Positions 34,266 through 42,873 are shown, numbered from the stretch's first letter. The stretch is DNA of 64,000 nucleotides from Neolewinella maritima (GCF_923081025.1 NZ_CAKLPZ010000001.1:1054001-1118000); one strand, 5' to 3'. Made by a program: numbers and translations. Notes: generated by a model not told the origin, from the letters alone.

Positions 34266-36179
34266 TTATTCCAGCGCCAGACTGGCCGCTTCCCAGGTCT
34301 TCATGACGCTTGCCAGCTTGTCCTGCTTGTCCTTGAGCTTGGCCGTGACGGAGGCTACGCGCGCCTCATCGTCGTAGAAGGAGGGGTCTGACATCTTGAG
34401 GTGGATCTGCTCGATCTCTCCCTCCAGGCGCTCGATCTTGCGCTCCGCGTTGGCGACGTCCTTCTGCAGGCGCCGCTGTTCGTCCTGACTGGGGCTATTC
34501 TTCGGCTTCGACGCGGGAGCGGCGGATTGGCTATCCACCGGCTTCTGCAGCTCGACGCTGCGCATATCGTCCAGCTGCCGCTTTTCCAGGAAGGTATTGA
34601 CATCGCCAATGTGCTCGTACAGCTTATGGTCCCGAAACTCTACGGTGCGGTCGGTCAGACCGGCTAGGAACTCACGGTCGTGGCTCACTACGAGCAGGGT
34701 GCCGTCGTAATCCATCAGGGCCGACTTCAGCATATCCTTACTGGCCATGTCCAGGTGGTTGGTCGGCTCATCGAGCACCAGCAGGTTGAAGGGGCGCAGC
34801 AGCATACAGGCCAGGGCCAGACGGGCGCGCTCGCCGCCGGAGAGTACCATGACCTTCTTATCCTGATCCTCACCGGAGAAGAGGAAGGCGCCGAGGGTCT
34901 GCCGCAGGCGAGTGCGCATTTCGGGCGGACTGGCCTCCTCCATCGTCTCCAGTAGCGTCTTGTTGCCATCCAGGGCATCGCTCTGATTCTGGGCGTAGTA
35001 GCCTACGCTGACGTTGTGTCCGAGCTCGACCTCCCCCTGGGTGGCGGGCAGTTTACCGATCAGGATCTTGGCCAGGGTGGTCTTACCCTGACCGTTCTGC
35101 CCGACGAAGGCCACGCGGTTGCCGCGATCCACCTTGAGGTCTACGCCGCGCAGTACGTTGAGCTTGCCGTAGGTCTTGGTGATGTGGCGGGCCTTCATGG
35201 TGATCGCGCCGGAGCGGGGGGCGGGCGGGAAGCGAAGGTTCATGACCGACTTGTCGGTCACGTCGAGCTCGATGCGCTCGATCTTGTCGAGCTGCTTCTG
35301 CATGGACTGCGCCATCTTCGTCTTGGTGGCCTTAGCCATGAAGCGGCTGATGGTGCGCTCCTTGTCGGCGATCACCTTTTGCTGGTTGAGGTAGGCAGAC
35401 TCGGCCTTTTCGCGGCGCTCGGCCTGAAGCTCTACGTACTTGGAGTAGCCGGCCTTGTAGTCGTAGACGCTCCCCAGTTCGATCTCCAGGGTGCGGTTGG
35501 TGACGTTGTCCAGAAACTGCTTATCGTGACTGATCGTGATGACCGCGCCGGAGTAGCTAGACAGCCAGTTTTCCAGCCAGATGATGGACTCGATATCGAG
35601 GTGGTTCGTCGGTTCGTCCAGCAGCAGGTAGTCGGGGCGTTGCAGCAGCATCTTGGCCAGCAGGATGCGCATCTGCCAGCCGCCGGAGAACTCGGTGGTC
35701 TGCCGGTCGAAGTCGCCGTTCTTGAAGCCCAGTCCCTTGAGTACCTTTTCCGCCTCGGCTTCCATCGTGATGCCGCCGACCAGGGCGAAGCGCTCCGTCA
35801 AGTGAGTAAACTCCTCCAGCATCTCGGAGTAGGAATCGGAGGTGTAGTCGGTGCGGACTTCCATTTCCTGGTTGAGTTCCTCCAGCCGCTCCTCCATCTC
35901 GGTGATGTGGGCGAAGGCCGTCAGGGTCTCTTCCATGACGGTATTGCCGGTGGGCATATCCATTTCCTGGTGCAGGAAGCCGAGGGTGGAGCCGCTTTCC
36001 CGTTCCACCTTGCCTTCGTCGGGGCTGATATCACCGGCGATGATCTTGAGCATGGTCGACTTACCGGCTCCGTTGCGGCCGACCAGGCCGAGCTTGTCGC
36101 GGGTGCCGATCGTGAAGGTGACCCGGTCGAAGAGGATCCGGTCGCCGTACTGCTGGTAGATGCCGGTGGCGCTTAACAT
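34266..36179 (-). CDS. ABC-F family ATPase
   Basis: 637 aa with two ABC ATPase domains and no membrane part, so a ribosome-associated ABC-F protein is inferred. Domain 1: Walker A GRNGAGKST, signature FSGGWQMR, Walker B LLLDEPTNHLD. Then the linker (about residues 235-320) with AKATKTKMAQSMQKQLDK. Domain 2: GQNGQGKTT, LSGGERARLALA, LVLDEPTNHLD. The C-terminal extension is a coiled coil (QDEQRRLQKDVANAERKIERLEGEI), as in Uup/YfmR-like members. Which ribosomal state it acts on is unknown. A half hairpin array lies just upstream of its start. Confidence 0.92.
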   Translation of the reverse strand: MLSATGIYQQYGDRILFDRVTFTIGTRDKLGLVGRNGAGKSTMLKIIAGDISPDEGKVERESGSTLGFLHQEMDMPTGNTVMEETLTAFAHITEMEERLEELNQEMEVRTDYTSDSYSEMLEEFTHLTERFALVGGITMEAEAEKVLKGLGFKNGDFDRQTTEFSGGWQMRILLAKMLLQRPDYLLLDEPTNHLDIESIIWLENWLSSYSGAVITISHDKQFLDNVTNRTLEIELGSVYDYKAGYSKYVELQAERREKAESAYLNQQKVIADKERTISRFMAKATKTKMAQSMQKQLDKIERIELDVTDKSVMNLRFPPAPRSGAITMKARHITKTYGKLNVLRGVDLKVDRGNRVAFVGQNGQGKTTLAKILIGKLPATQGEVELGHNVSVGYYAQNQSDALDGNKTLLETMEEASPPEMRTRLRQTLGAFLFSGEDQDKKVMVLSGGERARLALACMLLRPFNLLVLDEPTNHLDMASKDMLKSALMDYDGTLLVVSHDREFLAGLTDRTVEFRDHKLYEHIGDVNTFLEKRQLDDMRSVELQKPVDSQSAAPASKPKNSPSQDEQRRLQKDVANAERKIERLEGEIEQIHLKMSDPSFYDDEARVASVTAKLKDKQDKLASVMKTWEAASLALE

Positions 36180-36181
36180 AG

Positions 36182-36280
36182 GGTAGGGGGGTTAGATCGC
36201 TTTCGGCTCGTTAGACGCCTTCGGCTGGTAGACCGCTTCGCGGGGTAGATCGCTTCGCTCGGTAGACCGCTGTGCGGGTG
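36182..36280. repeat. TAGA/TTCG hairpin-repeat half array 4
   Basis: Only TAGA-oriented units on the plus strand (GCTTTCGGC, GCCTTCGGC, CCGCTTCGCGG, GCTTCGC, CCGCTGTGCGG), with no GAGGCAGG core and no TCTA half. It lies between the ABC-F start and the tesB stop, and so downstream of tesB on the minus strand. Confidence 0.75.
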
Positions 36281-36341
36281 AGGGGCTAAACGGGCGCAAA
36301 GGTACTGAGAATCTGACTGGTATGTCGGTCTGTCCGCAGGC

Positions 36342-37199
36342 TTAGGCTTTCTCGCGCAGGAGGCCTTCCTGTACTACGCTGGCGACCAGCTTACCCTCTT
36401 GGTCGAAGATGTTGCCCCGGGTAAAACCGCGTGCGCCGCTGGCACTGGGACTGTCCATGCTGTAGAGCAACCAGTCGTCAACCCGAAACGGGCGGTGGAA
36501 CCACATGGCGTGGTCGAGGCTGGCCATCTGCAGATTGCGGTAGTCGGTGGCCCGACCGTGGGGGAGCAGGGCGGTGGTCAGCAGGTTGTAGTCGCTAGTG
36601 TAGGCCAGGACCAGGGCCTGGAGCCGGCGGTCGTCGGGCATCTCCCCCTTGGTGCGCAGCCAGACGTTGCGGCTGGGGGCATACTTTTCGTGGGCGAAGG
36701 GGTTGAGGAATTCGACCGGACGGAATTCCAGGGGACGTTCAATACTCAGGATACGCCGGATATTTTCGGGCAGCTGCTCGCCGAACTGCTTGGCCATGCC
36801 CTCGTAGCTCACTAGTTCGTCCGGGGAGAGTACGTCCGGGATGGTGGCCTGGTGCTCGAAGCCCTGCTGGTCGAGCTGGAAGCTGGCCGTGAGAAAGAAG
36901 ATCGCCTTGCCGTTCTGGATGGCGCGTACCGCCCGGGTCGTAAAGCTGCCGCCGTCGCGGATGCGGTCTACCTCGAAAACGATGGGAATGTCCAGATCCC
37001 CTGGCAGCACAAAGTAGCCGTGCAGGCTGTGCACGTAGCGGTCTTCGGGTACGGTTTGCATGGCCGCAGCCAGCGACTGGGCCAGTACCTGTCCGCCGAA
37101 CACCCGCGCCGAGCCCACCGAGCGGCTCTGGCCGCGGAACAGATTGACCTCCAGGCGATCGAGGTCGAGTAGGGTGAGGAGCTCGCTGATGTGCTTCAT
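36342..37199 (-). CDS. tesB: Acyl-CoA thioesterase II (TesB)
   Basis: 285 aa from the ATG at 37199 (MKHISELLTLLDLDRLE), made of two hot-dog repeats. Visible marks: SARVFGGQVLAQSLAAA, HSLHGYFVLPGD, GGSFTTRAVRAIQNGKAIFFLTASF in the first repeat; LATTALLPHG-like and ASLDHAMWFHRPFRVDDWLLY with the catalytic Asp region in the second. It hydrolyses medium- to long-chain acyl-CoA. Divergent from the thiolase gene, with 116 bp between starts and a promoter for each. Confidence 0.92.
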   Translation of the reverse strand: MKHISELLTLLDLDRLEVNLFRGQSRSVGSARVFGGQVLAQSLAAAMQTVPEDRYVHSLHGYFVLPGDLDIPIVFEVDRIRDGGSFTTRAVRAIQNGKAIFFLTASFQLDQQGFEHQATIPDVLSPDELVSYEGMAKQFGEQLPENIRRILSIERPLEFRPVEFLNPFAHEKYAPSRNVWLRTKGEMPDDRRLQALVLAYTSDYNLLTTALLPHGRATDYRNLQMASLDHAMWFHRPFRVDDWLLYSMDSPSASGARGFTRGNIFDQEGKLVASVVQEGLLREKA

Positions 37200-37204
37200 G
37201 GCCG

Positions 37205-37212
37205 CGAAGGTA
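37205..37212 (-). promoter_or_regulatory. Possible -7 box before tesB
   Basis: TACCTTCG on the minus strand, one mismatch to TAnnTTTG, only 5 bp before the ATG; if used, the mRNA would have almost no leader. Confidence 0.35.
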
Positions 37213-37267
37213 AGTCGGTCCCGGGAGGGACGCGCGGGTACCGGCCCCCCAGCCAGCCATTTACGGC

Positions 37268-37297
37268 TTGGCACTGTTGACTTGGCAACTATCTTTG
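37268..37297 (+). promoter_or_regulatory. Bacteroidetes-type promoter before the thiolase gene
   Basis: TTG at 37268-37270, exactly 19 bp, then TATCTTTG at 37290-37297: a full match to the TTG-N19-TAnnTTTG consensus. The ATG follows after 18 bp. It shows that the open frame beginning at 37268 is not the gene start. Confidence 0.7.
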
Positions 37298-37315
37298 GCC
37301 AAAATACTGTCCTTC

Positions 37316-38515
37316 ATGCCCGCACACCACCATCCCCCCGTCTACATCGTTGCCGCCGTCCGTACTCCCATCGGGTCGTTCGGTGGAGTACTATCCTCCC
37401 TGTCCGCTACCCAGCTGGGTACCGCAGCCATCAAGGGTGCCCTGGAGCGCGCCGGTATCGCCCCCGATCGGGTACAGGAGGTCTATATGGGTAATGTGGT
37501 AAGTGCCAACCTCGGCCAGGCCCCCGCCCGGCAGGCTGCCCTTGGTGCCGGTATCCCGAACACGGTGCCCTGCACGACCGTCAACAAGGTGTGTAGCAGC
37601 GGCATGAAGACCGTCATGTTCGGCGCCCAGTCCATCATGCTCGGCCACAACGACGTGGTCGTCGCCGGCGGCATGGAAAGCATGAGCAACATCCCCTACT
37701 ACGTCCCCGACGCCCGTTGGGGTGCCAAGTACGGCGACCGCAAGCTCATCGACGGACTCAGCAAGGACGGCCTCACCGATGCCTACGACCAGAATGCCAT
37801 GGGCACCTGCGCCGACGCCACCGCCGTGAAGTACGGCTTCAGCCGCGAGGAGCAGGATGCCTACGCCACCGAGTCCTACAAACGCAGTGCCGAATCCACC
37901 GCCAACGGCACCTTCGGCCGCGAGATCGTAGCCGTGCACGTACCCCAGCGCCGGGGCGACGACGTGGTGGTCACCGAAGACGAGGAGTACAAGAAGGTCA
38001 AGTTCGACAAGATGGCCTCCCTGCGCCCCGCCTTCGGCAAGGAGGGGACGGTCACGGCCGCCAACGCCAGCACCATCAACGACGGTGCCGCCGCTCTGGT
38101 GCTCGTCAGTCAGAAAGTGGTCGATGAGCTGGGCCTTAAGCCGATCGCCAAGATCATGTCCTTCGCCGATGCCGCCCACGAGCCGCAGTGGTTCACCACC
38201 GCGCCCACCAAGGCGGCCCCCCTGGCCGTAGAGCGCGCCGGACTGGCCATGAGCGATATCGACTACATGGAGGTCAACGAGGCCTTCGCCGTAGTACCCA
38301 TGGCCTTCAGTAAGGAGCTCGGCCTGGACGGCAAGAACATGAACGTGAACGGCGGCGGCGTCTCCCTGGGCCACCCCCTGGGCACCTCCGGCGCACGCAT
38401 CCTGGTCACTTTGATCAACACGCTCCACTCCCGCGACGGCCAGTACGGTCTGGCCACCCTCTGCAACGGGGGCGGGGGCGCCAGTGCAATGGTTATTGAA
38501 AAGTACGGCGCGTGA
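37316..38515 (+). CDS. Acetyl-CoA C-acetyltransferase (thiolase)
   Basis: 399 aa from the ATG at 37316. Thiolase marks are VNKVCSSGMKTVMFGAQSI (nucleophilic Cys, about residue 94), AGGMESMSN, VNEAFAVVPMAF (His/Asn loop region), NVNGGGVSLGHPLGTSGARI (catalytic His) and LCNGGGGASAMVI (second Cys). The reaction is the reversible condensation or cleavage of acetoacetyl-CoA or longer 3-ketoacyl-CoA. The stop overlaps the GTG start of the asparaginase-like gene (GTGA). TesB, divergent next to it, also acts on acyl-CoA. Confidence 0.93.
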   Translation: MPAHHHPPVYIVAAVRTPIGSFGGVLSSLSATQLGTAAIKGALERAGIAPDRVQEVYMGNVVSANLGQAPARQAALGAGIPNTVPCTTVNKVCSSGMKTVMFGAQSIMLGHNDVVVAGGMESMSNIPYYVPDARWGAKYGDRKLIDGLSKDGLTDAYDQNAMGTCADATAVKYGFSREEQDAYATESYKRSAESTANGTFGREIVAVHVPQRRGDDVVVTEDEEYKKVKFDKMASLRPAFGKEGTVTAANASTINDGAAALVLVSQKVVDELGLKPIAKIMSFADAAHEPQWFTTAPTKAAPLAVERAGLAMSDIDYMEVNEAFAVVPMAFSKELGLDGKNMNVNGGGVSLGHPLGTSGARILVTLINTLHSRDGQYGLATLCNGGGGASAMVIEKYGA

Positions 38516-39018
38516 TCCAGATTTTTATCACCGGCGGCACCTTCGATAAGGAGTACGATTTCGTCACGGGCAAGCTGTACTTCAAGGACAGTAGTCTGCC
38601 CAAGATGCTGGAGGTAGGTCGGTCGACCCTCGATGTGAGTATCCGTACGCTCATGATGGTCGATAGCCTAGAACTCACGGATCAGGACCGCCAGAATATT
38701 GCCAATAACTGCCGGTCCGTCGGCACCAATCAGATCCTGATCACCCACGGCACGGATACCATGTCGGAGACCGCCCACTACCTGGCTAGCGAAGACATTC
38801 GCGGCAAGACCATCGTCATCACCGGGGCAATGATCCCGTATGCCTTTGGCAGCTCGTCCGACGGATTCTTTAACTTGGGTAGCGCACTGGCCTTTGTGCA
38901 GTCCCTACCGGCGGGTGTCTACATCGCCATGAATGGTAGGTACTTTACCTGGGATGGCGTGCGGAAAAACCGCGCGACCGGATTTTTTGAAGCCATTGAA
39001 ACCCCCGCCCGCCCATGA
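38512..39018 (+). CDS. Half-size asparaginase-like protein (N-terminal domain only)
   Basis: 168 aa, about half of a normal type I/II asparaginase. The N-terminal catalytic domain is present: TGGTFDK (first Thr), HGTDTM (second Thr and Asp), TGAMIP, SDGFFNLGSAL, and a Lys in WDGVRKNRATG at the place of the Thr-Lys-Asp triad Lys. The C-terminal domain, which gives part of the active site in the neighbouring subunit, is absent with no sign of a frameshift. Start GTG overlaps the thiolase stop, and the stop overlaps the acyltransferase ATG by 4 bp. Short members of this kind occur in Bacteroidetes; activity is unproven. Confidence 0.8.
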   Translation: MIQIFITGGTFDKEYDFVTGKLYFKDSSLPKMLEVGRSTLDVSIRTLMMVDSLELTDQDRQNIANNCRSVGTNQILITHGTDTMSETAHYLASEDIRGKTIVITGAMIPYAFGSSSDGFFNLGSALAFVQSLPAGVYIAMNGRYFTWDGVRKNRATGFFEAIETPARP

Positions 39019-39608
39019 TGCCCGCCTGGTTAGCCCGTTTTATGCTGCGCCTCAATGGCATGCGTGTAGTGGACCACAACAAGGGCAACTGGCCCAAGAA
39101 ATGCGTCGTGCCGACCGGTCCGCACACCACCAATCGAGACTTCCCCTACGGCCTTTACTCCCGGGCGGTATTGGGGCAGTATATTCAGTTTGTGGCCAAG
39201 TCCACCCTCTTCAAGGGGCCGGCCGGCCTGATCATGAAGGGCTTCGGCGGTGTGCCGGTCGTGCGCGAAAAGCGGACCAACTTCACCCAGGCCGTAGCCA
39301 AGATCTTTGCCGAACGCGAGGAGTTCAAGCTCTGTATCGCCATGGAGGGCACCCGCAAGAAGGTCGACCGCTTCCGCACGGGCTTCTACTGGATCGCCCG
39401 CGAAGCCGGTGTACCGATGGTCTTCGCCAAGTTCGACTTCGGCAATAAGGTGATCGAGTTTTCGGAGCCTTTCTATCCTACCGGCGACGTACGGGCGGAT
39501 TTTGATTTTATCTACCGGTACTTCGATGGGGTGCAGGGGCTGGTGCCGGAGCATAGTTTTGTGTATGATCCGGTGGTGTTGGAGGAGTTGCCTGTGGGTG
39601 AGGGCTAA
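39015..39608 (+). CDS. PlsC-type 1-acyl-glycerol-phosphate acyltransferase-like protein
   Basis: 197 aa. The acyltransferase motif I is PHTTNRDF (H-x4-D, where classic enzymes have HTSNWD), and motif III is AMEGTRKKV. A hydrophobic segment before motif I that would anchor it is weak, so it may be peripheral to the inner membrane. Likely acyl transfer in phospholipid making. The start overlaps the asparaginase-like stop by 4 bp (ATGA), so the three genes thiolase-asparaginase-acyltransferase form one tightly coupled unit. Confidence 0.85.
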   Translation: MMPAWLARFMLRLNGMRVVDHNKGNWPKKCVVPTGPHTTNRDFPYGLYSRAVLGQYIQFVAKSTLFKGPAGLIMKGFGGVPVVREKRTNFTQAVAKIFAEREEFKLCIAMEGTRKKVDRFRTGFYWIAREAGVPMVFAKFDFGNKVIEFSEPFYPTGDVRADFDFIYRYFDGVQGLVPEHSFVYDPVVLEELPVGEG

Positions 39609-40165
39609 ACACGGATTGCGCGGATTTGGAGCACGGATTAACACGGATACGTGATAGGTACTTCGCGACAATATAATTTAACGGCACTCTACAAATAGTA
39701 GAGTGGTGTGCCGGTCTTTTGTGCTATGCTACACGAAAAACTGACCTACGCTATACGCGGCGCGGCATTCAAGGTGCACAAGGCACTCGGACCTGGACTA
39801 ATGGAATCTGCCTATGAAGCCTGCCTAGTCCACGAACTAAAAGAGACTGGGCTGCAGGTGCAACATCAATTGGAAGTACCCTTACTCTATCGCGGAATTC
39901 ACGTTAAATCCGCCTATAAGCTAGATGTTCTGGTAGACAATAAAGTCATTCTGGAACTCAAAGCAGTCGATACCCTTGCGCCCATCTTCACCGCTCAGTT
40001 GCTCACCTACATGCGCCTATCCGATATCCGGCTGGGCCTACTCATCAACTTCAATGTAGAGAATCTACAACAAGGCATAAAACGCTACATCATCTAACGT
40101 CTCCCATTCTCACCTACGTTACCTCCGTGCGAATCCGTGCCCAAAATCCGCGCAATCCGTGTTTA
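39606..40165. mobile_element. GxxExxY unit bounded by 42-bp inverted repeats
   Basis: The left repeat (39606-39647) starts TAAACACGGATTGCGCGGAT, and the right repeat (40124-40165) is its reverse complement at 38 of 42 positions. Each contains four spaced ACGGA/GCGGA words. They enclose only the GxxExxY gene and short flanks, 560 bp in all. The left repeat starts at the stop codon of the acyltransferase gene. No transposase is present, so if mobile it would need help from elsewhere. Confidence 0.7.
39726..40097 (+). CDS. GxxExxY protein
   Basis: 123 aa from the ATG at 39726. The name motif is in GPGLMESAYEACLVHEL; further on are LYRGIHVKSAYKLDVLVDNKVILELKAVD (a PD-(D/E)xK-like Asp ... Glu-x-Lys pattern: YKLDVLV, LELKAV) and the LLTYMRLSDIRLGLLINFN segment. 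The family is widespread with scattered, multi-copy distribution in environmental bacteria and has a nuclease-like core, but no proven role. Here it is enclosed by long inverted repeats, which suggests it spreads as a unit. Confidence 0.85.
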   Translation: MLHEKLTYAIRGAAFKVHKALGPGLMESAYEACLVHELKETGLQVQHQLEVPLLYRGIHVKSAYKLDVLVDNKVILELKAVDTLAPIFTAQLLTYMRLSDIRLGLLINFNVENLQQGIKRYII

Positions 40166-40186
40166 AACCCCTCCCAGAGTGCCGCA

Positions 40187-40208
40187 GGCACCCCCCCCCC
40201 AAAAAAAA
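40187..40208. repeat. C10-A8 homopolymer tract
   Basis: Ten C (40191-40200) followed by eight A (40201-40208), directly at the 3' end of the minus-strand gene and next to a small GTGCC-GCA-GGCAC hairpin. Likely unstable in replication and in sequencing. Confidence 0.8.
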
Positions 40209-40209
40209 C

Positions 40210-41487
40210 TCAAGTCTTCCGCTCCTTCTTCTTAGCCGCAGGAAACAAAATATTATTCAAGATCAACCGATACCCCGGACTATTAGGGTGCAAACTCAAA
40301 TCCGTCTCCGGATCATTGACCAGGTGGCGATAATCCGCAGGGTCATGGCCCCCGTAGAAGGTGAAGAAGCCCTCGCCGAACTGCCCGTGGAGGTAGCGGG
40401 CTTCCTGGGCGGGTTTATTTTCGCCGAGGACTAGGATGTTGCTCTTGATATGGCTGTTGGTGAAGGCGGTGGTCTGCCCCATAAAGCCCTTGACGGAGCG
40501 CACGTGGTTTTGGGTAAGCATGCTGGGGACCGGATCCCACTTGGCGCTGAACTCGAAGAGGCTGAAGTAGTCCTGCTCTTCGGTGACCGGACGGGGATTG
40601 TGGTCGATGTCGCTGAACTCGTACTCCAAGGGGTTGCGCTCCAGCTGGAAATTTTCGAAGGCGAAGGTCTTGCTGTAGTCGAGTTTGGACTGTGCATTGG
40701 GGTCGATCGCGTCGCCGTCGTAGTACTGGGCTGCGATGTCGGTGCCGTCCGCCGCCAGGGCAATATCGTAGCTATCGGTAGCCGAGCACATAGCGAACAT
40801 GAAGCCGCCGCCGCCGACGTACTCCTTGACCTTCTTGACCACGCCGAGCTTAAGCTGACTGACCTTCTCGTAGCCATTAGCCGCGGCGAGCTCTTCCTGG
40901 TAGGCGACCTGCCGGCGGTACCAGGGGGCGGTGTGGAAGCTGCGGTAGAAGCGGCCGAACTGCCCGGTGAAATCCTCATGGTGCAGGTGCAGCCAGTCGT
41001 ATTCGGCGAGCTTGTCGTCCAGGACCTCGTTGTCGTACACGGTCTCGTAGGGGATCTCGGCGTAGGTAAGTACCAGCGTCACGGCATCGTCCCAGGGCTG
41101 CACGTCGGTGCCCTCGCGGAAGTTGTAGTCGGGGGTATAGACGGCGATCTTCGGGGCCTTATCGAGCTTCATCGCGTCCATATTCTTTTCCGGATTCGCG
41201 ATCTCGGCCAGGATGCCGTTGAAGCGGGCGTCGGGAATGACCTCGTACTTTACGCCCCGCGTCAGGCACTCCCGCTCGAAGGCCCGGCTGTGCTGGAAGG
41301 CGAAACTGCCGCCGCGATAATTGAGTAGCCACCAAGCCTCGATATTGTTGTCGAGTACCCAGTAGGTGATGCCGTAGGCCTTCAGGTGATCGGTCTGGGT
41401 ATCGTCCATCGGGATCAGGATGGTAGAGGCACGGGCCACGGTGGTCAGGACGAGGAGCAGGAACAGCAGGGGGAGTTTACGGTACAT
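40210..41487 (-). CDS. Conserved secreted protein of unknown function
   Basis: 425 aa from the ATG at 41487, which begins the signal peptide MYRKLPLLFLLLVLTTVARAS. The frame stays open upstream of it, but that part has no protein character and holds the 18-bp motif of the opposite strand. Marked segments are ILIPMDDTQTDHLKAYG, LNYRGGSFAF, IAVYTPDY, GGGGFMFAMCSATDSYDIALAA and FFTFYGGHDPADYRH. Bacteroidetes relatives are, as far as I recall, sometimes auto-named asparagine synthetase B, but no class-II amidotransferase Cys or ATP site is seen, so I do not adopt that name. The GGGFMF-CSA block recalls a class-I amidotransferase-like fold; this is a guess. Confidence 0.7.
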   Translation of the reverse strand: MYRKLPLLFLLLVLTTVARASTILIPMDDTQTDHLKAYGITYWVLDNNIEAWWLLNYRGGSFAFQHSRAFERECLTRGVKYEVIPDARFNGILAEIANPEKNMDAMKLDKAPKIAVYTPDYNFREGTDVQPWDDAVTLVLTYAEIPYETVYDNEVLDDKLAEYDWLHLHHEDFTGQFGRFYRSFHTAPWYRRQVAYQEELAAANGYEKVSQLKLGVVKKVKEYVGGGGFMFAMCSATDSYDIALAADGTDIAAQYYDGDAIDPNAQSKLDYSKTFAFENFQLERNPLEYEFSDIDHNPRPVTEEQDYFSLFEFSAKWDPVPSMLTQNHVRSVKGFMGQTTAFTNSHIKSNILVLGENKPAQEARYLHGQFGEGFFTFYGGHDPADYRHLVNDPETDLSLHPNSPGYRLILNNILFPAAKKKERKT

Positions 41488-41566
41488 CGGTGCGGCTTGT
41501 TGTGCGTTAACGATTTGGCGCGGGTGGGTGTTGCGGCCTGACTGGTCCGCCCGCGCGCAAAAGCCC

Positions 41567-41584
41567 GCACCCGCGGCCCCGCCC
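41567..41584 (+). repeat. 18-bp GC-rich motif, copy 5
   Basis: GCACCCGCGGCCCCGCCC, identical to the copy at 27248-27265, 32 bp before the ATG at 41617. Confidence 0.65.
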
Positions 41585-41616
41585 GCACAAGCTACCCGGC
41601 CCCGTGTTCGGATACT

Positions 41617-42297
41617 ATGACCGACACCCACACCTTTGCCATCACGCCTGTCTCCTCCGAATCGATCGGTGAACTGCCCGGCGACTGGACAACGGACGAC
41701 TACCGCAAACTGCTCGAGCTGACCGACTACGGTGATGCCTCCGAACTATCCGACAAGGAAGTGCAGGAGATGGCGTTCATGTCCATCGCCGACCTGGAGA
41801 AGCCCGAGGCGGCCGATCTGCTCATGAAGTACGTCTTTCCCGAGGATGCCCTGACGCCCGGTCAGCGACAGAATAGCAGCCACGAGATGGACACCGAGCG
41901 GCTCTGGGAGGAGTATCCCGAACCGGTGCACCACCGCAATTTCTTCCGCGTAGGTACCCTGCTCTACGCCGCCTACAACGGCGGACACCCCAAGCCCGAC
42001 GGTCGGGAAGTAGTCTTCACCGTCACCGCTAAGGATGAAGAAGGGGCCAAGCGTCTGCAAAATCCCAAGGCTGCCCTGCTCCTGCGTCTGATGGCACCCG
42101 CCATGGACGGACACGCCCTGCTACACCGGCTGTACGAAGACGAATTGAAAAGCGGTGAATTTGCCGCCGCGAAGAATCTGCTCTACCAGATCAAAAGCGA
42201 GCCGCAGGGGGAGCGAAGCTTTCGGATCACAGTGTACAGTACAGATTACTGGCTGGAAGACTTCGTGCCGGCCGGACCTTACGAGGTGACCCTGTAG
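41617..42297 (+). CDS. Hypothetical protein
   Basis: 226 aa, cytoplasmic by absence of a signal or membrane helix. Acidic (many Glu and Asp), with helical stretches such as DEEGAKRLQNPKAALLLRLMAPAMDGHALLHRLYEDEL. No family recognised. It ends 39 bp before dcd on the same strand. Confidence 0.6.
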   Translation: MTDTHTFAITPVSSESIGELPGDWTTDDYRKLLELTDYGDASELSDKEVQEMAFMSIADLEKPEAADLLMKYVFPEDALTPGQRQNSSHEMDTERLWEEYPEPVHHRNFFRVGTLLYAAYNGGHPKPDGREVVFTVTAKDEEGAKRLQNPKAALLLRLMAPAMDGHALLHRLYEDELKSGEFAAAKNLLYQIKSEPQGERSFRITVYSTDYWLEDFVPAGPYEVTL

Positions 42298-42336
42298 CGG
42301 CGACTTCTCCGATATCTAGTAGCCTATCTTGCCCGC

Positions 42337-42873
42337 ATGATCTGGAGTGATAAGAAAATACTGACCGCCATCGACCGGGGCGAGATCGTGATACGCCCCT
42401 ACGACCGGGCCAACCTGGGGACCAACAGCTACGACGTACACCTCGGCAAGCACCTGGCCCGCTACAAGGATCACATCCTGGACGCCCGCAAGCACAACGA
42501 GATCGAAGAAATGGAGATCGGAGAGGAGGGCTTCGTGCTGCACCCCAATACCCTCTACCTCGGCGTCACCCTGGAGTATACCGAGACGCACAGCAGCGTG
42601 CCCTTCCTGGAGGGTAAGAGCAGCGTGGGCCGGCTGGGTATCGACATCCACGCCACGGCCGGAAAGGGCGATGTAGGCTTTTGCAACCACTGGACGCTGG
42701 AGATCAGCTGCACCCACCCCGTGCGCGTGTATGCCGGTATGCCGATCGGACAGCTGATCTACTTTGCCGTAGAGGGCGACATTGAGAATTACTACAACAA
42801 GAAGCCCAATGCGAAGTACAATCGCGTCAGCGAGCGGCCCATGGAGTCGATGATGTGGAAGAACAGCTTCTAG
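42337..42873 (+). CDS. dcd: dCTP deaminase
   Basis: 178 aa trimeric dUTPase-fold enzyme. Marks: MIWSDKKILTAIDRGEIVIRP, NLGTNSYDVHLG, FLEGKSSVGRLGIDIHATAG (the Ser-Ser-x-Gly-Arg active-site segment; the catalytic Glu lies near the GFCNHWTLEIS strand) and VYAGMPIGQLIY. It turns dCTP into dUTP for thymidylate synthesis. A TATCTTGC word 5 bp before the ATG may be a weak -7 box. It is followed 6 bp later by prmC. Confidence 0.92.
   Translation: MIWSDKKILTAIDRGEIVIRPYDRANLGTNSYDVHLGKHLARYKDHILDARKHNEIEEMEIGEEGFVLHPNTLYLGVTLEYTETHSSVPFLEGKSSVGRLGIDIHATAGKGDVGFCNHWTLEISCTHPVRVYAGMPIGQLIYFAVEGDIENYYNKKPNAKYNRVSERPMESMMWKNSF

Noticed and set aside
35016-36176. A 386-codon open frame on the plus strand opposite the ABC-F gene
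   Set aside because: Antisense shadow of a gene with both ATPase domains intact; no family character.
37391-38428. A 345-codon minus-strand frame inside the thiolase gene
   Set aside because: Shadow of a clear thiolase; the product is His/Gly/Val-rich without motifs.
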